A stretch of DNA of 64,000 nt, taken from positions 9,949,001 through 10,013,000 of the forward strand of contig OX485807.1 of the NCBI GenBank assembly GCA_950295325.1. The letters run 5' to 3'. The first letter of the stretch is position 1. The number at the start of each line of letters is the position of its first letter. The notes beneath the pieces were generated by a model. It was not told the origin of the DNA. It searched no databases and saw nothing but the letters and a program-made list of their open reading frames with translations. Below are positions 33,518 through 46,700 of the stretch, one piece after another. Made by a program: the position numbers and the translations under genes. Origin of the DNA: Polytrichum commune. Taxonomy: Eukaryota; Streptophyta; Polytrichopsida; Polytrichales; Polytrichaceae.

Positions 33518-34900
33518 TTAATTTTGATTCGGACCCCTTGGGTTTTGTTGAGGACCATTATTGTTCGTTCGTTGATTGCGGTTTGGCCCATTTCTACAAA
33601 ATTGAAACGTATGACCGTGTTGTTGACAATTAGTGCACAAAAATCCCGATGAGTGATTTCCCGACTCTATTTGAGGTGGAGGACCGGGTTGTTGATTTTT
33701 TATTAACAATGCCATTTGGTCCGTTAGATTTTGAAATTGTTTTAACATCGTCTCTTGAAACCCTAGTTGAGTAGCACCTAATCGTTGCTCTATCTCTTCA
33801 ATTTGAGGGTCCATCCTAGGGGCCGGCAATGCTAACATGGTTGGGGGGCCCGTCACCGCTAAGGGAATTGAGGCCGCTTCAATGGAGACATATGGAGGGC
33901 GATTAAGCGGCCTAATCGGGTCCATTCCCGTCTTAGGTAGGAGAGGGATGAATTGAGGGATTAACTCATCATCTTTCCTCCATAGCCGCTCATAATCCCT
34001 CTCGATATGTTCCATGTCTCTAGCGGCTACCTTAGCCTCGGCTAGGGTGCGAGGGTTTCTTTGTAACACACCCCTAATAGTAGTCGCTTTTACAAACCCT
34101 CTCATAAAAAATTGCATTAGAGTATCATCGTTGAGCAAATCACCTACCCACCTTGCGCATACCCAATCAAATCTCCTAATATAGGCGGAAATTTCTTCGT
34201 CCCTTCCTTGTCTCATAGTCATTAAGGCTCTAAAAGCCATACTTTGACCGACTTCGGGTCGAAATTCATTAAGAAACTCCCGTTGTAATTGATCCCAAGT
34301 TTGAAAGTGTCCCTCGTCGTGATCTCTATACCATTCGTAAGCTTTCCCATCTAAGGTCGTAGGAAACCACACTAACCAATATTGTTGGTTGGTAATTAAT
34401 GAGCTAATTACCCTCTCAATGAATCTCTCCATATGTTTAGACGGGTCCTCATCTTTAGTCCCGTAGAATTTCGGGAGGTTAGAGGGTATGTCTATTGAAA
34501 CCAACCCTTGGGATACGATTATTGGTAGGCCTCGCGGCCTAACCATTGGATCGATGGGAAGAATTGGTGCTATGGGAGGTGGGACTCCACCTCCCCCTAA
34601 AGGATCCATGGTATTTTGTATTCCTCCTTCACTAGATTCTCTAGTGCTTACACTACTCTCTTGTCTAGTCCTATTAGGCTCTTCAACTAATTCTTCACTC
34701 AATAGGGAAGGAAAATTTCCTTCCTCTAATCGAGTAGTTACCTGAGATACTTCTATCAATGGTTCACCCCTAAAGCTACCTTCTACACTAGTACCTACCC
34801 CCTCTACTACTTCCTCTATATTAGAAGACCTTCGCTTTGTAACATTTTTCTTTAATCCTAATGTTAACTTAGGTTTCTGAGATCTCGTGTTTCCTTGCAT
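33518..34900 (-). pseudogene. Gag of gypsy B
   Basis: The 460-codon frame starts at ATG 34900 and ends at TAA 33518. It has an acidic and Ser-rich N-terminus, the retrotransposon-gag capsid domain (YWLVWFPTTLDGKAYEWYRD, EFLNEFRPE, RALMTMRQGRDEEISAYIRR, QFFMRGFVKATTIRGVL) and a C-terminal CCHC zinc knuckle CTNCQQHGHTFQFC. The premature TAA lies between the first and second knuckles, so this copy makes a shortened gag and cannot read into protease. Gag packages the element RNA in virus-like particles. Confidence 0.92.
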
Positions 34901-35220
34901 CCATCATTCATCGATCAACCCTCACCTTGACCAACCAAATTCTCACAAGTTTCAGTCTTTAATATTTCCGCTTAGTTCGTGTGATAAATTGTTTTGGAGG
35001 TGAGAAAATAAGGACATACAATTTTCAATGAACAATCCCAATAGGGGATGGAAAGCTCGTGTTAGCTTCAAGGTTAGTGCGAGTATCACCTCGTCACACC
35101 CCTTTTACGCTCAACACTTGCAACAAGACTCTTCGTGAGGGGCTGACCATTTTTGGGTACCATGCTTGGAATCGAGGTTCACCCTTCGATTCCTTACATT
35201 ATACTTCCAAGTTTTTCACT
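34901..35220 (-). other. 5' leader of gypsy B
   Basis: About 320 bp between the gag start and the truncated 5' LTR. No primer-binding site complementary to a tRNA 3' end is visible, consistent with deletion of the LTR's R-U5 end and the adjoining site. Confidence 0.6.
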
Positions 35221-35582
35221 AGAATGAAGGATTATATAGTGAGTTTGAGGGAGTGAGCACCCTCAAGGCTCACGATAAGCCCTCGAGATTTCCTCCTACT
35301 TTGTAGGCTCTTATCCTATCTCCTAAGCCTTCCTCCCTCAATGATCAACAAGGATCCTAATTCAAACATTTAACTAACCTTGGCTTTCTACCTACCACAC
35401 TTTACCAAGGTTTGTCCTTCTCCTACTTAAATCCACTCCACAAAAGCCTAATGATTCAAACTAAGCTTTTTTCAAGCTTCATTCTTTTTATATTTTTGTG
35501 AATAATCATAAATCACCAAAACACCACTTGTAATGTTTTACAAGTGTTAACAACCAATGTGGGCATCAATTTTGGGCTCACA
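35221..35582 (-). repeat. Truncated 5' LTR of gypsy B
   Basis: Identical to 25531-25892 except for three substitutions. On the minus strand it begins TGTGAGCCCAAAATTG and contains the TATA box (35240-35231), but matching stops at 35221, about 20 bp downstream of it, so U3 is present while R-U5 is gone. Transcription from this LTR would start at or beyond the deletion edge. Confidence 0.88.
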
Positions 35583-38159
35583 TACCTCAATTATGTGCTC
35601 CCTTGAGTTGTCAAAAGGATAAAGAAAAATCAAGGAGTTAAAGTCTTGGTTGAATTAAGTTAAATGGTGTATAAAAGTTAAGTAGTTGAATATGAGTATA
35701 GGGGGAGGAAAGGTCAAACTAAAGGAGTGGGAAAGTGGAGCTTGGAAGGGTGAAGGCCAAAGGAAGAGGTCTTGACCCGTTTTTCTTTTCGGGCGGCCCA
35801 AAAGATGTCGGGCAACCCGAGAAAAAAGGGAGAAGCTTGGAGGGGTCTCGGGAGGCAAGGAGGAGGAGCCTCATAATGCATGGAGGTAGGGTAGAGACGG
35901 AGAGAGAAAGAAGAGGAGGCGAAGCCCTGCCTCATTCTAGAAGGAGTGTGCATGAGAATCTGGTGATAGAGAAATGTGAAGTGAGCAACAACTATGAATG
36001 GGGATGCTCAGGCGAAGTGAACCAACAAATGGAAGGGAGTTAAGTGAACGGTGATTTTTGTTAGCCTCTCTGTTTTCCTTGTTTGTTTTGATGGACACCC
36101 GGGTTCGGGGTGAGATGGAGACAACGCACTGAGATGGCGGAAGCGTAGGAAAGCCCATGGAGGGTAAGCGATTGGATTGGCGAAAGGAAGAAGACGACGG
36201 AATCCGCCACCTCCGACTCCAACCTTGCTCTTCCGTCGTCCATTTCCAGGATTCTGGCACATTGCGAGGCGCACCTGCATCGGAGGCCACAACCTCATCT
36301 GTTGCTGCCATTACCGATTGTTGTTCCTTGGGGGGTGCTCGCTGTGTGGTATGTTAGAGTTGGCGGAGGCTCAAGGGGGAGTGAAAAGGTGACGCATGAG
36401 CTGCGGGAATTGCGGGAATTGCTGGACATCTTGTTGAGCGCGGGAGAGGGAATGTAGTGGTGCGTGGGAGTCATCCCGGCAGGGCGTGTTGCTGGGGGAC
36501 CACCTTGTCAGCATGCACAAGGCAATGTACAAGGCTTTGAATTTATCGTTGTAATCTTGGAATTTGTGGGAAATTGTTCGTTCTCGAGTGTGTGTTTTTG
36601 CATTCTTTTTTGGCAAAGGAGGGAAGAGGCATGAAGCTGGGGCCTGGCGGTGAGGTTGACATGTCGGGAAGAATCTGGAGGCGGACCACCTGAGCCGAGG
36701 TTAACTCAGGGGGTGGAAGAAAGAAGTAGGATTCGTTGAAAAACTTGGGCGAGTGAATTGCGAGTCAACAACGTTATGAAGCTGGATCAAGGATGGACGG
36801 GAACATAACATAGAGGAGGAGGGCATCGAAGTCACGTTGGACAAGTCCTTGCGAGGGGGAGTGAGTGTGTTAAATTCACAAGGTAATCGAATCAAGGAGA
36901 GGCTGAAGGGTCAGCCAAACTTCTGGCTGGTGAATTAAAAATAAAAGAGGGTTAATTAGCAGGGTGAGTAATTCGATTATGGGGAAACAGGGGGGGTTTG
37001 TTCAACAGGGAAGATATTCATGAGGGAGAGGAGGGGAGAGCTGCCATTGCAGCTCGATAGGAAGGCACGACATTGTTACACAATTGAGGAGTTGGGCTTC
37101 TGCTGCGGAGTATAAGCATCAGCAACATTGAGCTCTCTGCGACCCATCGAAGCAAGCAGGAGAGAGACACCAAGGCACCAGGCAACTGAGCAACGAGGAG
37201 AATAAGGCTGATGTGAACCGGGAGCTGGACCATATCGGGGCAGCAATGCATGCCGCCCTCCTTCGTTCAGATTCCTCCAGCATTGCTGTAAGCATGTCTT
37301 GCTCATAGGAGAAGGGGGAAACATGGCCTTAGTTGACGAATGGGGGTGGGATAATTGGAATTAGGTAGGGGTAAGAGGTAGCTAGAGATGTGCCTTATGA
37401 CATTGTAAAAGACTTATGTGTTTGTGAACACTTGGAAGGTTAATGAAAAAGGTGTTATACACACCAATTCTCCCACTTCACTTAGAATTGTGTGTGTGTG
37501 TTCACTTATGAGAATGTTGAGCATGAGATGTAGCACATGATCTTCCACCCGGACTAGGACGCAATGGAAGGGTGGGGGTGATTGTGGCTCACAATTCAAC
37601 AAAAACAATCCATTGCAAAATATCGTATATTGGACCGCCTGAGTGAAAGTGCTCTATATGTCAATGCCAAGTTGTGAGCCAATGATTTTCTTCCCAAACA
37701 AAAATCATTTTGCTACTCAACAATCATCATCTACTATTATTTACTACCAAATGCATCATTTGCCACCCTTTATTGTGTGCTCCAAGTTGACATAATCATC
37801 GCTAAATGGGATTTGTTGGTCATGGTCGTCCATAATGAAAACGTAAGGAACTCTTTCACCTTCTCGATGCACATTTACAAATTCATATGCAAGCAACTAG
37901 ATATCCACTTCAAGAATGGGATGAACCAAAGGCAAAGATTACCAAACGGCACAAAGGGATTGCGACATGAGATTTTCCAATCAGTTTTATCCGCAAGCTA
38001 GACATCAACAAATTGAAGTATGCCTCGTGAAATATCGTCACATCATTGACATCACCATCCAACTCATCCATAGATTCAAGGGATTCTTCACCTTTGTCAT
38101 TATTGACAACAACATGTTGCAAAAAGGGGCAATATAAAACCATCATCAAATGCACCACC
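35583..38159. other. Unassigned region
   Basis: No supported gene. A 124-codon minus-strand frame at 36311-35937 begins MAATDEVVASDAGAPRNVPE and has Trp/Arg/Ser-rich sequence, but overlapping frames of similar length and the lack of any motif argue against it. The left half (35.7-37.3 kb) is richer in G on the plus strand than the AT-rich right half. Confidence 0.4.
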
Positions 38160-39880
38160 CTAAGGTTTTTTCAATTTTCAAGGCAATCCTATGGGTGTAT
38201 ATTTCTTCATCAAGTGGCTCGAGGCCCTTGAATAGTCACTCCTAGCCTACGGGGTGCCTAAAATAAAGAACCCAACCAACATTTGGCAAAAAGTTCCAAA
38301 TTCAAGCCAAGGTTTGAAAATGATGAGGAGATCATAAGTGTTGCATTTTTTTTAATTCAAAAATGAAAAGGGAGGGGGGGGGATAAATTTTTATGCATTT
38401 GGGCCCTGAAATGGTCACCCCTTGCATCCAAGTCACATAGAATATTGATGACAAGCCTAGTGATGCCTAAAATGGTCACAACCAATGAACATTTGGCAAG
38501 AAAATCCACACTCCAAGCCAAGGTTTGAAAATGATTAGGACATTGGAAGGGTTAATTTTTATAGTGCAATTATGTCTTTAGTATACAAGAGACCCAAATG
38601 CACTAAGAAAAACTAATCCCCATGCCCCTAATTTTCTCCAAATTTCAAGTCAATCCTAGAGGTGCAGATTTATTCAAAAAATGGTTGGTGGCCCTAAAAT
38701 GGTCACCCCCAACATCCAAGACACATAGATCATTAATGGTAGGTTAGGAGGGGGAGGGGGAGGGGGAGGGGGGGGGGTGGGGCTAAAATGATCGCCCCCA
38801 ATCAACAATTGGCAAACAACTCCACAATCCAAACCAAGGGTAGAAAATGAATAGGAGATCGAAAGTATTATAAAACGAATGAAGGTGTAAGGGATGAAAT
38901 TTATTTAGTGCAATTTGGTCTCTTGTATATGAAAGACTCAAATGCACTAAAGTAATTCACATCCCCCTTTGGTTAAAAAATAAAAAATCAAGGCACTCTT
39001 ATAAGTGCAAATTTATTCATCAAGTGGTTGGGGGCCCTTAAATGGTTAGCCAAGCATCCAAGACACATAGAATATCTACAGCATGCCTAAGGGGTGCCTT
39101 AAATGGTCACTCCCATTCACAATTTGGCAAGCAACTCCACGATCCAATTTAGGATTTGCAAATCATTGAGTAATCCAAAGTGTTCAATTTTATGAGAAAT
39201 GAAGGTGGGTGTTTGAATTTATTCAGTGCAATTTATTCTCACGTATATGAGAGCCCCAAATGCAATTAAAATTAAAGCCCCTTGGATTTTTCCAAATACC
39301 AAAGTAGTCCTACAAGTGCACATTTATTTATCAAGTGGATAGGGGCCCTTAAATGTTCACCTCAACATCCAAGACACATAGAATATCCATCACAACTATA
39401 TGGGTGCCTAAAATGGTCATCTCCAATCAATATTTGGCAAGAAACTCCATAGACCAAAAAAAGGTTTGAAAATGATCAGGAGATCACAAGTGTTGAATTT
39501 TATACAAAAATAAGTGGGGTTTAATCTTCTTAATCTAAAATGGTCTCTCATATATGAAAGACATAAGTGCACAAAATAAACTAACCCCACCCTCCTTATT
39601 TTTTCAAAATTTCAAGGAAGTCCTACAAGTGCACATTTATTCATTAAGTGGTTGGTGACCCTTAAATGATCAACCCCAAAATCCGAGTCACATATAACAT
39701 TGATGGCATGCCTAGATGGTACCCTAAAATGGTTGTTGCCAATCAACAATTGGCAAACAACTCCACAATTCAAGCCATGTTTCGAAATGATTAGGAGTTC
39801 AGAAGTGTTCAATTTTAGGAGAAAAATGAGGGTGGGGGTTGAAGTCTTGGGGGGGGGGTAGTCATTGGTTGGAGTAGCAA

Positions 39881-40148
39881 TATACGTGCGAACAAATGAT
39901 AGGGTATTTTAAAAACATGGGGGCAAAAAATTATAAATGGACTTAAGAGTAATATAGGGTATCAAAAATGGCACTAGACATCTTTAAAGTACTATAGGGT
40001 ATGGAATAATAGGTAATTTGGAATTATAAGTAATGCAAGCCATTTTTCTATTAACCCAAAGTAGAAATTGATATAATGATAGCATGTGAAAAAAAAAAGA
40101 GAATTGAAAGTAATACCCCCCTATAAAATAGTGGTTGTTCGCACCTAT
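39881..40148. mobile_element. Foldback (MITE-like) element inside the satellite
   Basis: The terminal sequences TATACGTGCGAACAA (39881-39895) and TTGTTCGCACCTATA (40134-40148) are inverted copies matching at 14 of 15 positions. The interior is AT-rich, does not resemble the satellite unit, and shifts the spacing of neighbouring units from ~320 to ~680 bp. Its length (268 bp) and lack of coding capacity fit a non-autonomous DNA transposon. Confidence 0.65.
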
Positions 40149-40171
40149 ATCCTTAACTTTTTAGCACACTG

Positions 40172-40265
40172 CCCCCCCCCCCCGAGGTTGAAGTTCAGTG
40201 AAATTTATTCTTTTGTATATGACAACCCCAAATGCACTAAAAATTTTACCCCCCCCCCCCCCCCC
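40172..40265. repeat. Poly-C tracts in the satellite
   Basis: Runs of 12 C (40172-40183) and 17 C (40249-40265) occur in neighbouring units. Comparable tracts are 15 C at 42646-42660, 16 G at 47634-47649 and 16 C at 58706-58721. Confidence 0.95.
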
Positions 40266-41499
40266 ACACCCCCCAATATGGTTTAGAAAAAAATCCAAGG
40301 CAATCCTACAAGTGCATATTTATTCACCAAGTGGATGGGGGCCTTAAGTGGCCAACCCCATCATCCAAGATGCATAGAATATTGATGGCAGGCGTAGGGG
40401 GTGCTTAAAACAGTTAACCCTTGTCAACATTTGGCAAGAATCTCCACAACCCAAGCCGAGGTTTGAAAATGATCACGAAATGAGAAGTGTTGAGCAATAG
40501 AAAGAAAAAAAAAAATGAAGTGCAATCAAGTCTTTACTATATGAGAGATCCAAATGCACAAACAATAAACTCCTACCCCCATGTTTATTTTAGAATTTCA
40601 AGGTAATTGTAAAAGTGCAAATTTATTCACCAAGTGGTTGGTGGCTCTTAAATGGTGACCCCAACATCCAAACCACATAGAATATTAATGACAAGCATGC
40701 AAGGTGCCTAAAATGGTCAGCACAAGTCACTATTTGGCAAGCAACTCCACAATTCAAGTCATGGTTTGCAAATGATTTGGATGTCAAAGATGATAAATTT
40801 TACAAAAGGATGAAAGGAGGGTAATTTTTCTAGTGTAATCTAATCTCTTGTATACAACAGACCAAAATGCAGTAATCCACCCCCTAGACTATTCAAAATT
40901 GAAAGGCAATCCCAAAGGTGCAAATTTCTTAACCAAGTGGTTTGAGGCCCATCAATGGTCACCCCCAATAGCCAAAATACACAAATTATTGATGGTAGGC
41001 CTAGGGGATGCCTAGAATAGTCATACTCAATCAACATTTGCAAGAAAATCCACAATCCAAGCCAAGGTTTGAAAATGATTAGGAGATCATAAGTGTTGAA
41101 TAAGATTATCAAAATGAAAGGGAGGGGGGGGGGGTTTAATTCATGTCAGTGCAACCTTGGCTCTCATACGCAAGAAACCCTCCCCCCCCCTGGTTTATTC
41201 TAAATTTCAAGGTAGTTCTGCAAGTGCATATTGCTTCACCAAGTTATTGGGTTGCATCGAATCGCAAATCCCAAAATCCACCACAATTTGCTCAATGAGG
41301 GTATATGAGAGACCAAATTGCACATATAGGACACACCCCTTTCAAATTTGTTTTTCTAACATTCAACGATTCCAATCTCTTGATTATTTTCAAGCCTTAG
41401 CTTGGATTATGGAGTTTCTTGCCAAATATTGATTAAAAGTGACCATTTTGGGCAGTCCCTAAAGCTACAATAAATATTCTATGTGTCTTGGATGTTGGA

Positions 41500-43740
41500 G
41501 GTGACCATTTAAGGGCCCCCAGCCACTTGGTGAATAAATTTGAACCTTTAGGACTCCCTTGAAATTAAAAAATCCAAGTAAGGAGGGTCATTTTCTTGAG
41601 TACATGTAGGCCTCTTGTATATAAATGACTAGATTGCACTTAAGAAACTTAGCTCCGCCTCTTTTGGTTTTTGTTTTTGGTCATTTAATACGAAAATAAA
41701 TTTAATTAAGAAAAAAATCTCGACAGTTTTGATATCTTGGTCATTTTCACATCTTGGCTTGAATTGTGGAGTTTCTTGCCAAATGTTGACTATGTCGTTC
41801 ATCATTTTAAACACCCCTGGGATTGCCTTCAATATTCAATGTGCCTTGGATGTTGTAATTGACCATTTAAGCACCCCCAAACACTTGGTGAATAAATTTG
41901 CACCTATAAGAAGAAACCTTGTGGAGGGAGGGGCCACGCGTAAATTCTTTAGTGCATTTGGGTCTCTTGAATACAAGTGACAAGATTGCACTACAGAAAC
42001 TTAGCCCCCCTTACTTTATGTCCTTCTATAATTCAACATTTCTAATGTCATGATTATTTTCGAACCTTGCTTTGGATTGTGGAGTTTCTTGCCACATGTT
42101 TATTGGGGTGACCATTTTAGGCACTCCTAGGCTTGCCATAAATATATTGAGTCTCTCGGACATCGGGGTTGACCAATTGAGGGTCACCAACCACTTGATG
42201 AATAAACCTACACATGTAAGAGTGCCTTGTAATTTTGCAAAAACCAAGTGGGGGGGTGTAAATTTCTTTAGGGCATTTGGATCTCTCGTCTATGATAAAT
42301 TGTAAGGCACTATAAGATCCTGACACCCACCCCACCTGCTTCACTTTCTTCTAAAATTCAGCATTGTTAATGTCTTGATCATTTTCAAACCTTGGTTTGG
42401 ACTCTGGTGTTTATTGCCAAATGTTGGGGTTCATCATTTAAGGCACCCTATAGGCTTGTAATCAAATTCTTTAGGTCTTGGATGTTGGGTTTGACCATTT
42501 AAGGGCCAAAGATCACTTGGTGAACAAATATGCACTTGCATGATTGCCTTGAGATTTTGAAAAAAATAGATGGGGGAAGGATTTAATAAATTTAGTGCAT
42601 TTGGGTTTCTCATTTACAACAAACTTGATTGCTCTAAAAAATTTACCCCCCCCCCCCCCCGCTTCATTTTTCTTCTTCTAAAATACAACACTTGTGATAT
42701 CCTAATCATTTTCAAACCTTGGCTTGGATTTTGGAGTTCTTGGCCAAATGTTGGTTGGGTGCAACCATTATAGGCACCCCCATACCAACCATCAATATTC
42801 TCTATGACTTGAATTCTAGGGTTGACCGTTTAAGGGCCCCTGACAACTTTGTGAATAAATATGCACATGTAGGATTGCCTTGTAAATTTGAAAAAACTTG
42901 ATGCATGGTGGTGTAATTTCTTGAGTGCATTTGGGTCTATTATATACAAGTGACCACATTGCCGTTAAAAAACTTCACCCCCACCCATTGTTTCATTTTC
43001 TCTAAACTTCAACGCTTTTGATCTCTTGATCATTTTCAAACCTTGGCTTGGATTGTGGAGTTCCTTGCCAAATGTTGAATGGGGGCAACTATTTTAGGCA
43101 CCCCCTAGGCCGGCCATCAATATTCTATGTGACTTGGATGCTAGGGGTGACCATTTGAGGGCCACCAACCACTTGGTGAATAAATTTGCACCTATGATTG
43201 CCTTGAGATTTTGAAAAAATATAGATGGTGGAGGGGCCTAATATATTTAATGCAATTGGGTGTCTCATATACAACATACTTGATTGCACTAAAAAGTTCA
43301 CACCCCCCCTCCCCCCCTCCCCTGCTTCAGTTTTTCTATTGTTTGACACTTATGATGTCTTGATCATTTTCAAACATTGACTTGGATTGTGGAGTTTCTT
43401 GCCAAATGTTCATTGCAATAAGCATCTTAGGCACCCCTTAGGCCTACCATCAATATTCTAAGTGACTTAGATGCTAGGGGTGATCATTTTAAGGCCCACA
43501 ACTACTTGGTGAGTATATCTGCACATGTTGGACTATTTTGAAAGTTTGAAAAAACCAAGTTTGGTGGGGAAGGTTTTTTTTAGTGCATTTGGGTCTCTTG
43601 TACACGAGAGACTTGATTTTCACTAAAAATAATTACCCCCCCCCACCCCACCCATTTCATTTCTTCTAATGTTTTTATCATTTTCAAGCCTTGGTTTGAA
43701 TCATGAAGTTTATTGCCAAATGTTCACTGGGGTCAATGAT
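41500..43740 (-). repeat. ~320-bp satellite array, reverse-oriented units
   Basis: The same unit as at 38160-41260 appears on the opposite strand (GGGGCCCCCAGCCACTTGGTG-like, shown here in part: CCACTTGGTGAATAAATTTG). Anchors lie near 41516, 41877, 42187, 42508, 42833, 43165 and 43500, spaced 310-360 bp. The switch occurs between 41260 and 41500. Together the two halves make a large imperfect inverted repeat. Confidence 0.9.
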
Positions 43741-46700
43741 CAATCCTAATGAAGAGATAAGAAGGCTTGAGATCTAGAAAAAATGAATTGAGAGATTTGT
43801 GATAAGAAAATATACATGCTTCTTGAACTTTTGTTTTGCTCGTGATTTATAGATTGCCAAAGTTGGATTTGAGCTCCCCCCACTTCCCTTAGTCAATGCC
43901 TTGCTGATGATGCTCCTTGCAACAAATCAACAAGCAAGTCTAGTGCCTTAAAGCCTTCACCTTCAACCGTGTTTCCAAATCCATTATGTTGTGCTCATTG
44001 CCCACGTTCACCACGCTCATGTTACCCAATGGAGAACATTTGCAACTAATGAGCTCAAAATAAGTTGCAAGGAACAATGTCAAGGGAGTTGTGGAAAGTC
44101 TTGGGATCGAGTGACTACAAAGTGCTCGGGATGAGCTCATGATGGGCAATCTAGTCAGCTAATGGGTGGAGTTCTCCACGTGAAGGCTCTTGGTGGCATA
44201 GGCGGGTCATGGCGATATACGGTGACTTTTGGTGGCTCCAGTCAACTCTACACCCGAGGCCTATTGCCATTTAATGGTTTAGGGTGACACCCATCAATGA
44301 CATGGTTGAAACCTATAAGACTGCCTTAGGGTTGGTACCATATTTGTAAATGATGGGCCATGAGATATGAATGTTTTAAGTATTGGAATTGGTGTAGTTG
44401 AATACACATATTAGCATTGAGTGTGTGTTGACAATGTCAATAATATAATAGTATAAACATATAGAATGTTAGATATTTTAATTATTATGCATTATGTGGT
44501 TATGTGGTTATTGAGAATGCCTTATATCCATCTTAGTCATTGTGAGCCACCTCACCCATGCTTTGAGGATCATGCAAATATTTCAAATTAGGTATTAGAA
44601 GAGCAATTACACTTGTACACCTAGATAGCCATCATATAGATATGAATAAATTCCAAGAATGTGAACATAGTAGAGGCGTGACGGTTTTAATTGCTCAAAC
44701 AAGCTCTCATCTACAAATGTTGTAAATTAGCTAAGATCTAGACAAAATAAGATATTGCAAGAAGTAGATATTATAGTTTGAGGAAAAAACTATATATAGA
44801 GAGATGTTTTGGGAGACATACCTCTTTTTATAGCAACCAAATTATCTTAAGATTGAGTGTCAAACAACATTTGCGCTTATATACTTGTATCTCTCCTCTT
44901 GGAGACCCTCTTTTGAAATATACTTACAATCACTTTCTACTCAAGAGTGTGGTCTCTCCTTCTCTCTCAAATCCAATGTGAATTTTTGGATGTTTATGAT
45001 ACTTGAGTGAAATATCAATTGAGAAGAGAATAACCTCTTTTGAGCAAGCACTCAAGAGAGTGGTGCGAGGGTGAGGTACAAACGCTTGGGGTTTTGGAGA
45101 ATTATTATGACTTTGAATCAACATGGTGATTGAATTAATCTCAATGCATATTAAAGCTTGAGATTTTAAGCGATCAAGTCTATTATTCTAGTGTTTTGTG
45201 TTGAAACTCCTTAACAAGGAGTGTTAACAAGTTAATATCTTTATTATAAGAACTTACTTACTTTAGGTTGGAGTGCTTTGTGAAATTATCCACTTGAGAG
45301 ATTAGGGAAGTTTTTTTTTTAATCTTTGAGACACATGTGAGATTCTTGTGGAATTGTATGGTTAAGTATGTGGAATATTATAATGATTATAATGTCAATG
45401 TAAATAAGCATTGTCACTATATATAATTATACACTAAGTGGTAACACTTGAGTTAAAAGAAGAAAGGCACAAGAACATGCATCTTCTACCACTTAAGACA
45501 TCAACATTAAATTCTCACTACTACTATAATTTGTCAAGAAAGTGATTATGCAAGCTAACATACTCTTATAATTTAGTCGGGGATTGATTCTGTGAATTGA
45601 TACGAATATCCATATGAATGAATTGACATTGAAAGAGTTATGTTATTGCGGAATTCATAAAGTGAACTAAGAGCTTGACCTTCTTTGGGAAACTCAATTG
45701 AGACCTTGAAGAGTTCTTTTGTCATCAACAATTAAATAGATTGATTTATGTGACATAACTTAATATGATATGGATGAAACTCCAAGATATTGAAACACCT
45801 CCAAGATCTTACTCCATTTTAGTTATTCCTCACAATCAATGAGCCTTACATTGAGAGTGGAATAATCAAGATTAAAATCTATTAATTCCAAGAGCGTTTA
45901 TATTCAAAGCATAGTAAGAGGGGAGATTAACAAGTTATTAAGGCCTTAACCGAGCACAATAATGAGACACAATGATGTTCAAGCCATTATAAATTAGCAT
46001 GGTGTTTCATCATGAGCCTTCATAGCTTACTGTGAAGGAACAACCCATGGCATTCATCAGTTGGTTGAGAGCCCAATTCATGTGTTTTTTATATTACACC
46101 CAACAACTATGACCACGTAGAAATTAATTGTTTATGGTATGGCCTTTGGATGAATTTCAAAGGCCCTCTTAATTTCATGGTCACCGCCCTTGGCCACAAT
46201 GTAAGGTGACCCTTCTAATGCAAGTATTAACCATGTTGTAAATACCCTGCAAGTATATAAGTATCCGATCCAAATGTGCAACTAGCTACCAAACTTGAAA
46301 CTTTGCCACCATTGGATCTTCCTAAATTTTGTTAAATCGAAGAATTGTTCTTCCCAGTTCTTCTTGATGGAGTTGGTATCCACATACAAGTGGCTGGGTG
46401 TAGAATTTGTTGGTGATAGTGTGTTGAATTATTTTGGACATCAAGAGTGGTGTAAATATTCCAAATTCTTTGGAAATCACGCACCCTTCGGCAATAAGGG
46501 CCACTTCACATGCGAGATTGAAGGCCTGTGACTATTTTATTTTAAGATCTCTCACTAGTCGGAAAGACCGAGACCATCCAAGTTCACTTCCCACGACCCA
46601 AGAACCCAAAGAAACTACCGTGGATGCAAATTTTGCATGGATTACTACCTACAAATAATGTTTCATGGTGTGCCGGAAGTTGGATCAGATCCACCTCCAA

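Larger units (their letters stand above)
24568..35582 (-). mobile_element. Ty3/gypsy LTR retrotransposon B with a nested insertion
   Basis: Minus-strand gag, protease, reverse transcriptase, RNase H and integrase are bracketed by direct LTR copies (24568-25892 and 35221-35582). The 362 bp shared by the two LTRs differ at only three positions, so insertion was recent relative to other elements here. The right (5') LTR is truncated just after the TATA box, and no primer-binding site is visible next to it. No matching 5-bp target duplication was found (ATTCA left, TACCT right). No chromodomain follows integrase, and the reverse transcriptase resembles the non-chromoviral (Athila/Tat-like) plant group. 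Confidence 0.9.
38160..41260 (+). repeat. ~320-bp satellite array, forward-oriented units
   Basis: A diverged unit is repeated head to tail. Its landmarks are AAGTGGTTGGGGGCCCTTAAATGGTCACCCC, ACATAGAATATTGATGGC, ACATTTGGCAAGAAACTCCACAATCC and GGTTTGAAAATGAT, which appear here in shortened form and with variation. AAGTGG-type anchors occur near 38211, 38678, 39014, 39332, 39642, 40324, 40632, 40934 and 41240. Many units contain C or G homopolymers. No coding sequence is apparent; short frames reflect the repeat. Confidence 0.9.

Noticed and set aside
35937-36311. A 124-codon minus-strand protein-like frame starting MAATDEVV
   Set aside because: Several overlapping frames of similar length exist, composition is unremarkable, and no domain or splice support is visible.
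38160-43740. Short open frames in the satellite, such as 42072-42305
   Set aside because: They occur because the repeat unit recurs, are poorly conserved between units, and show no protein motif.
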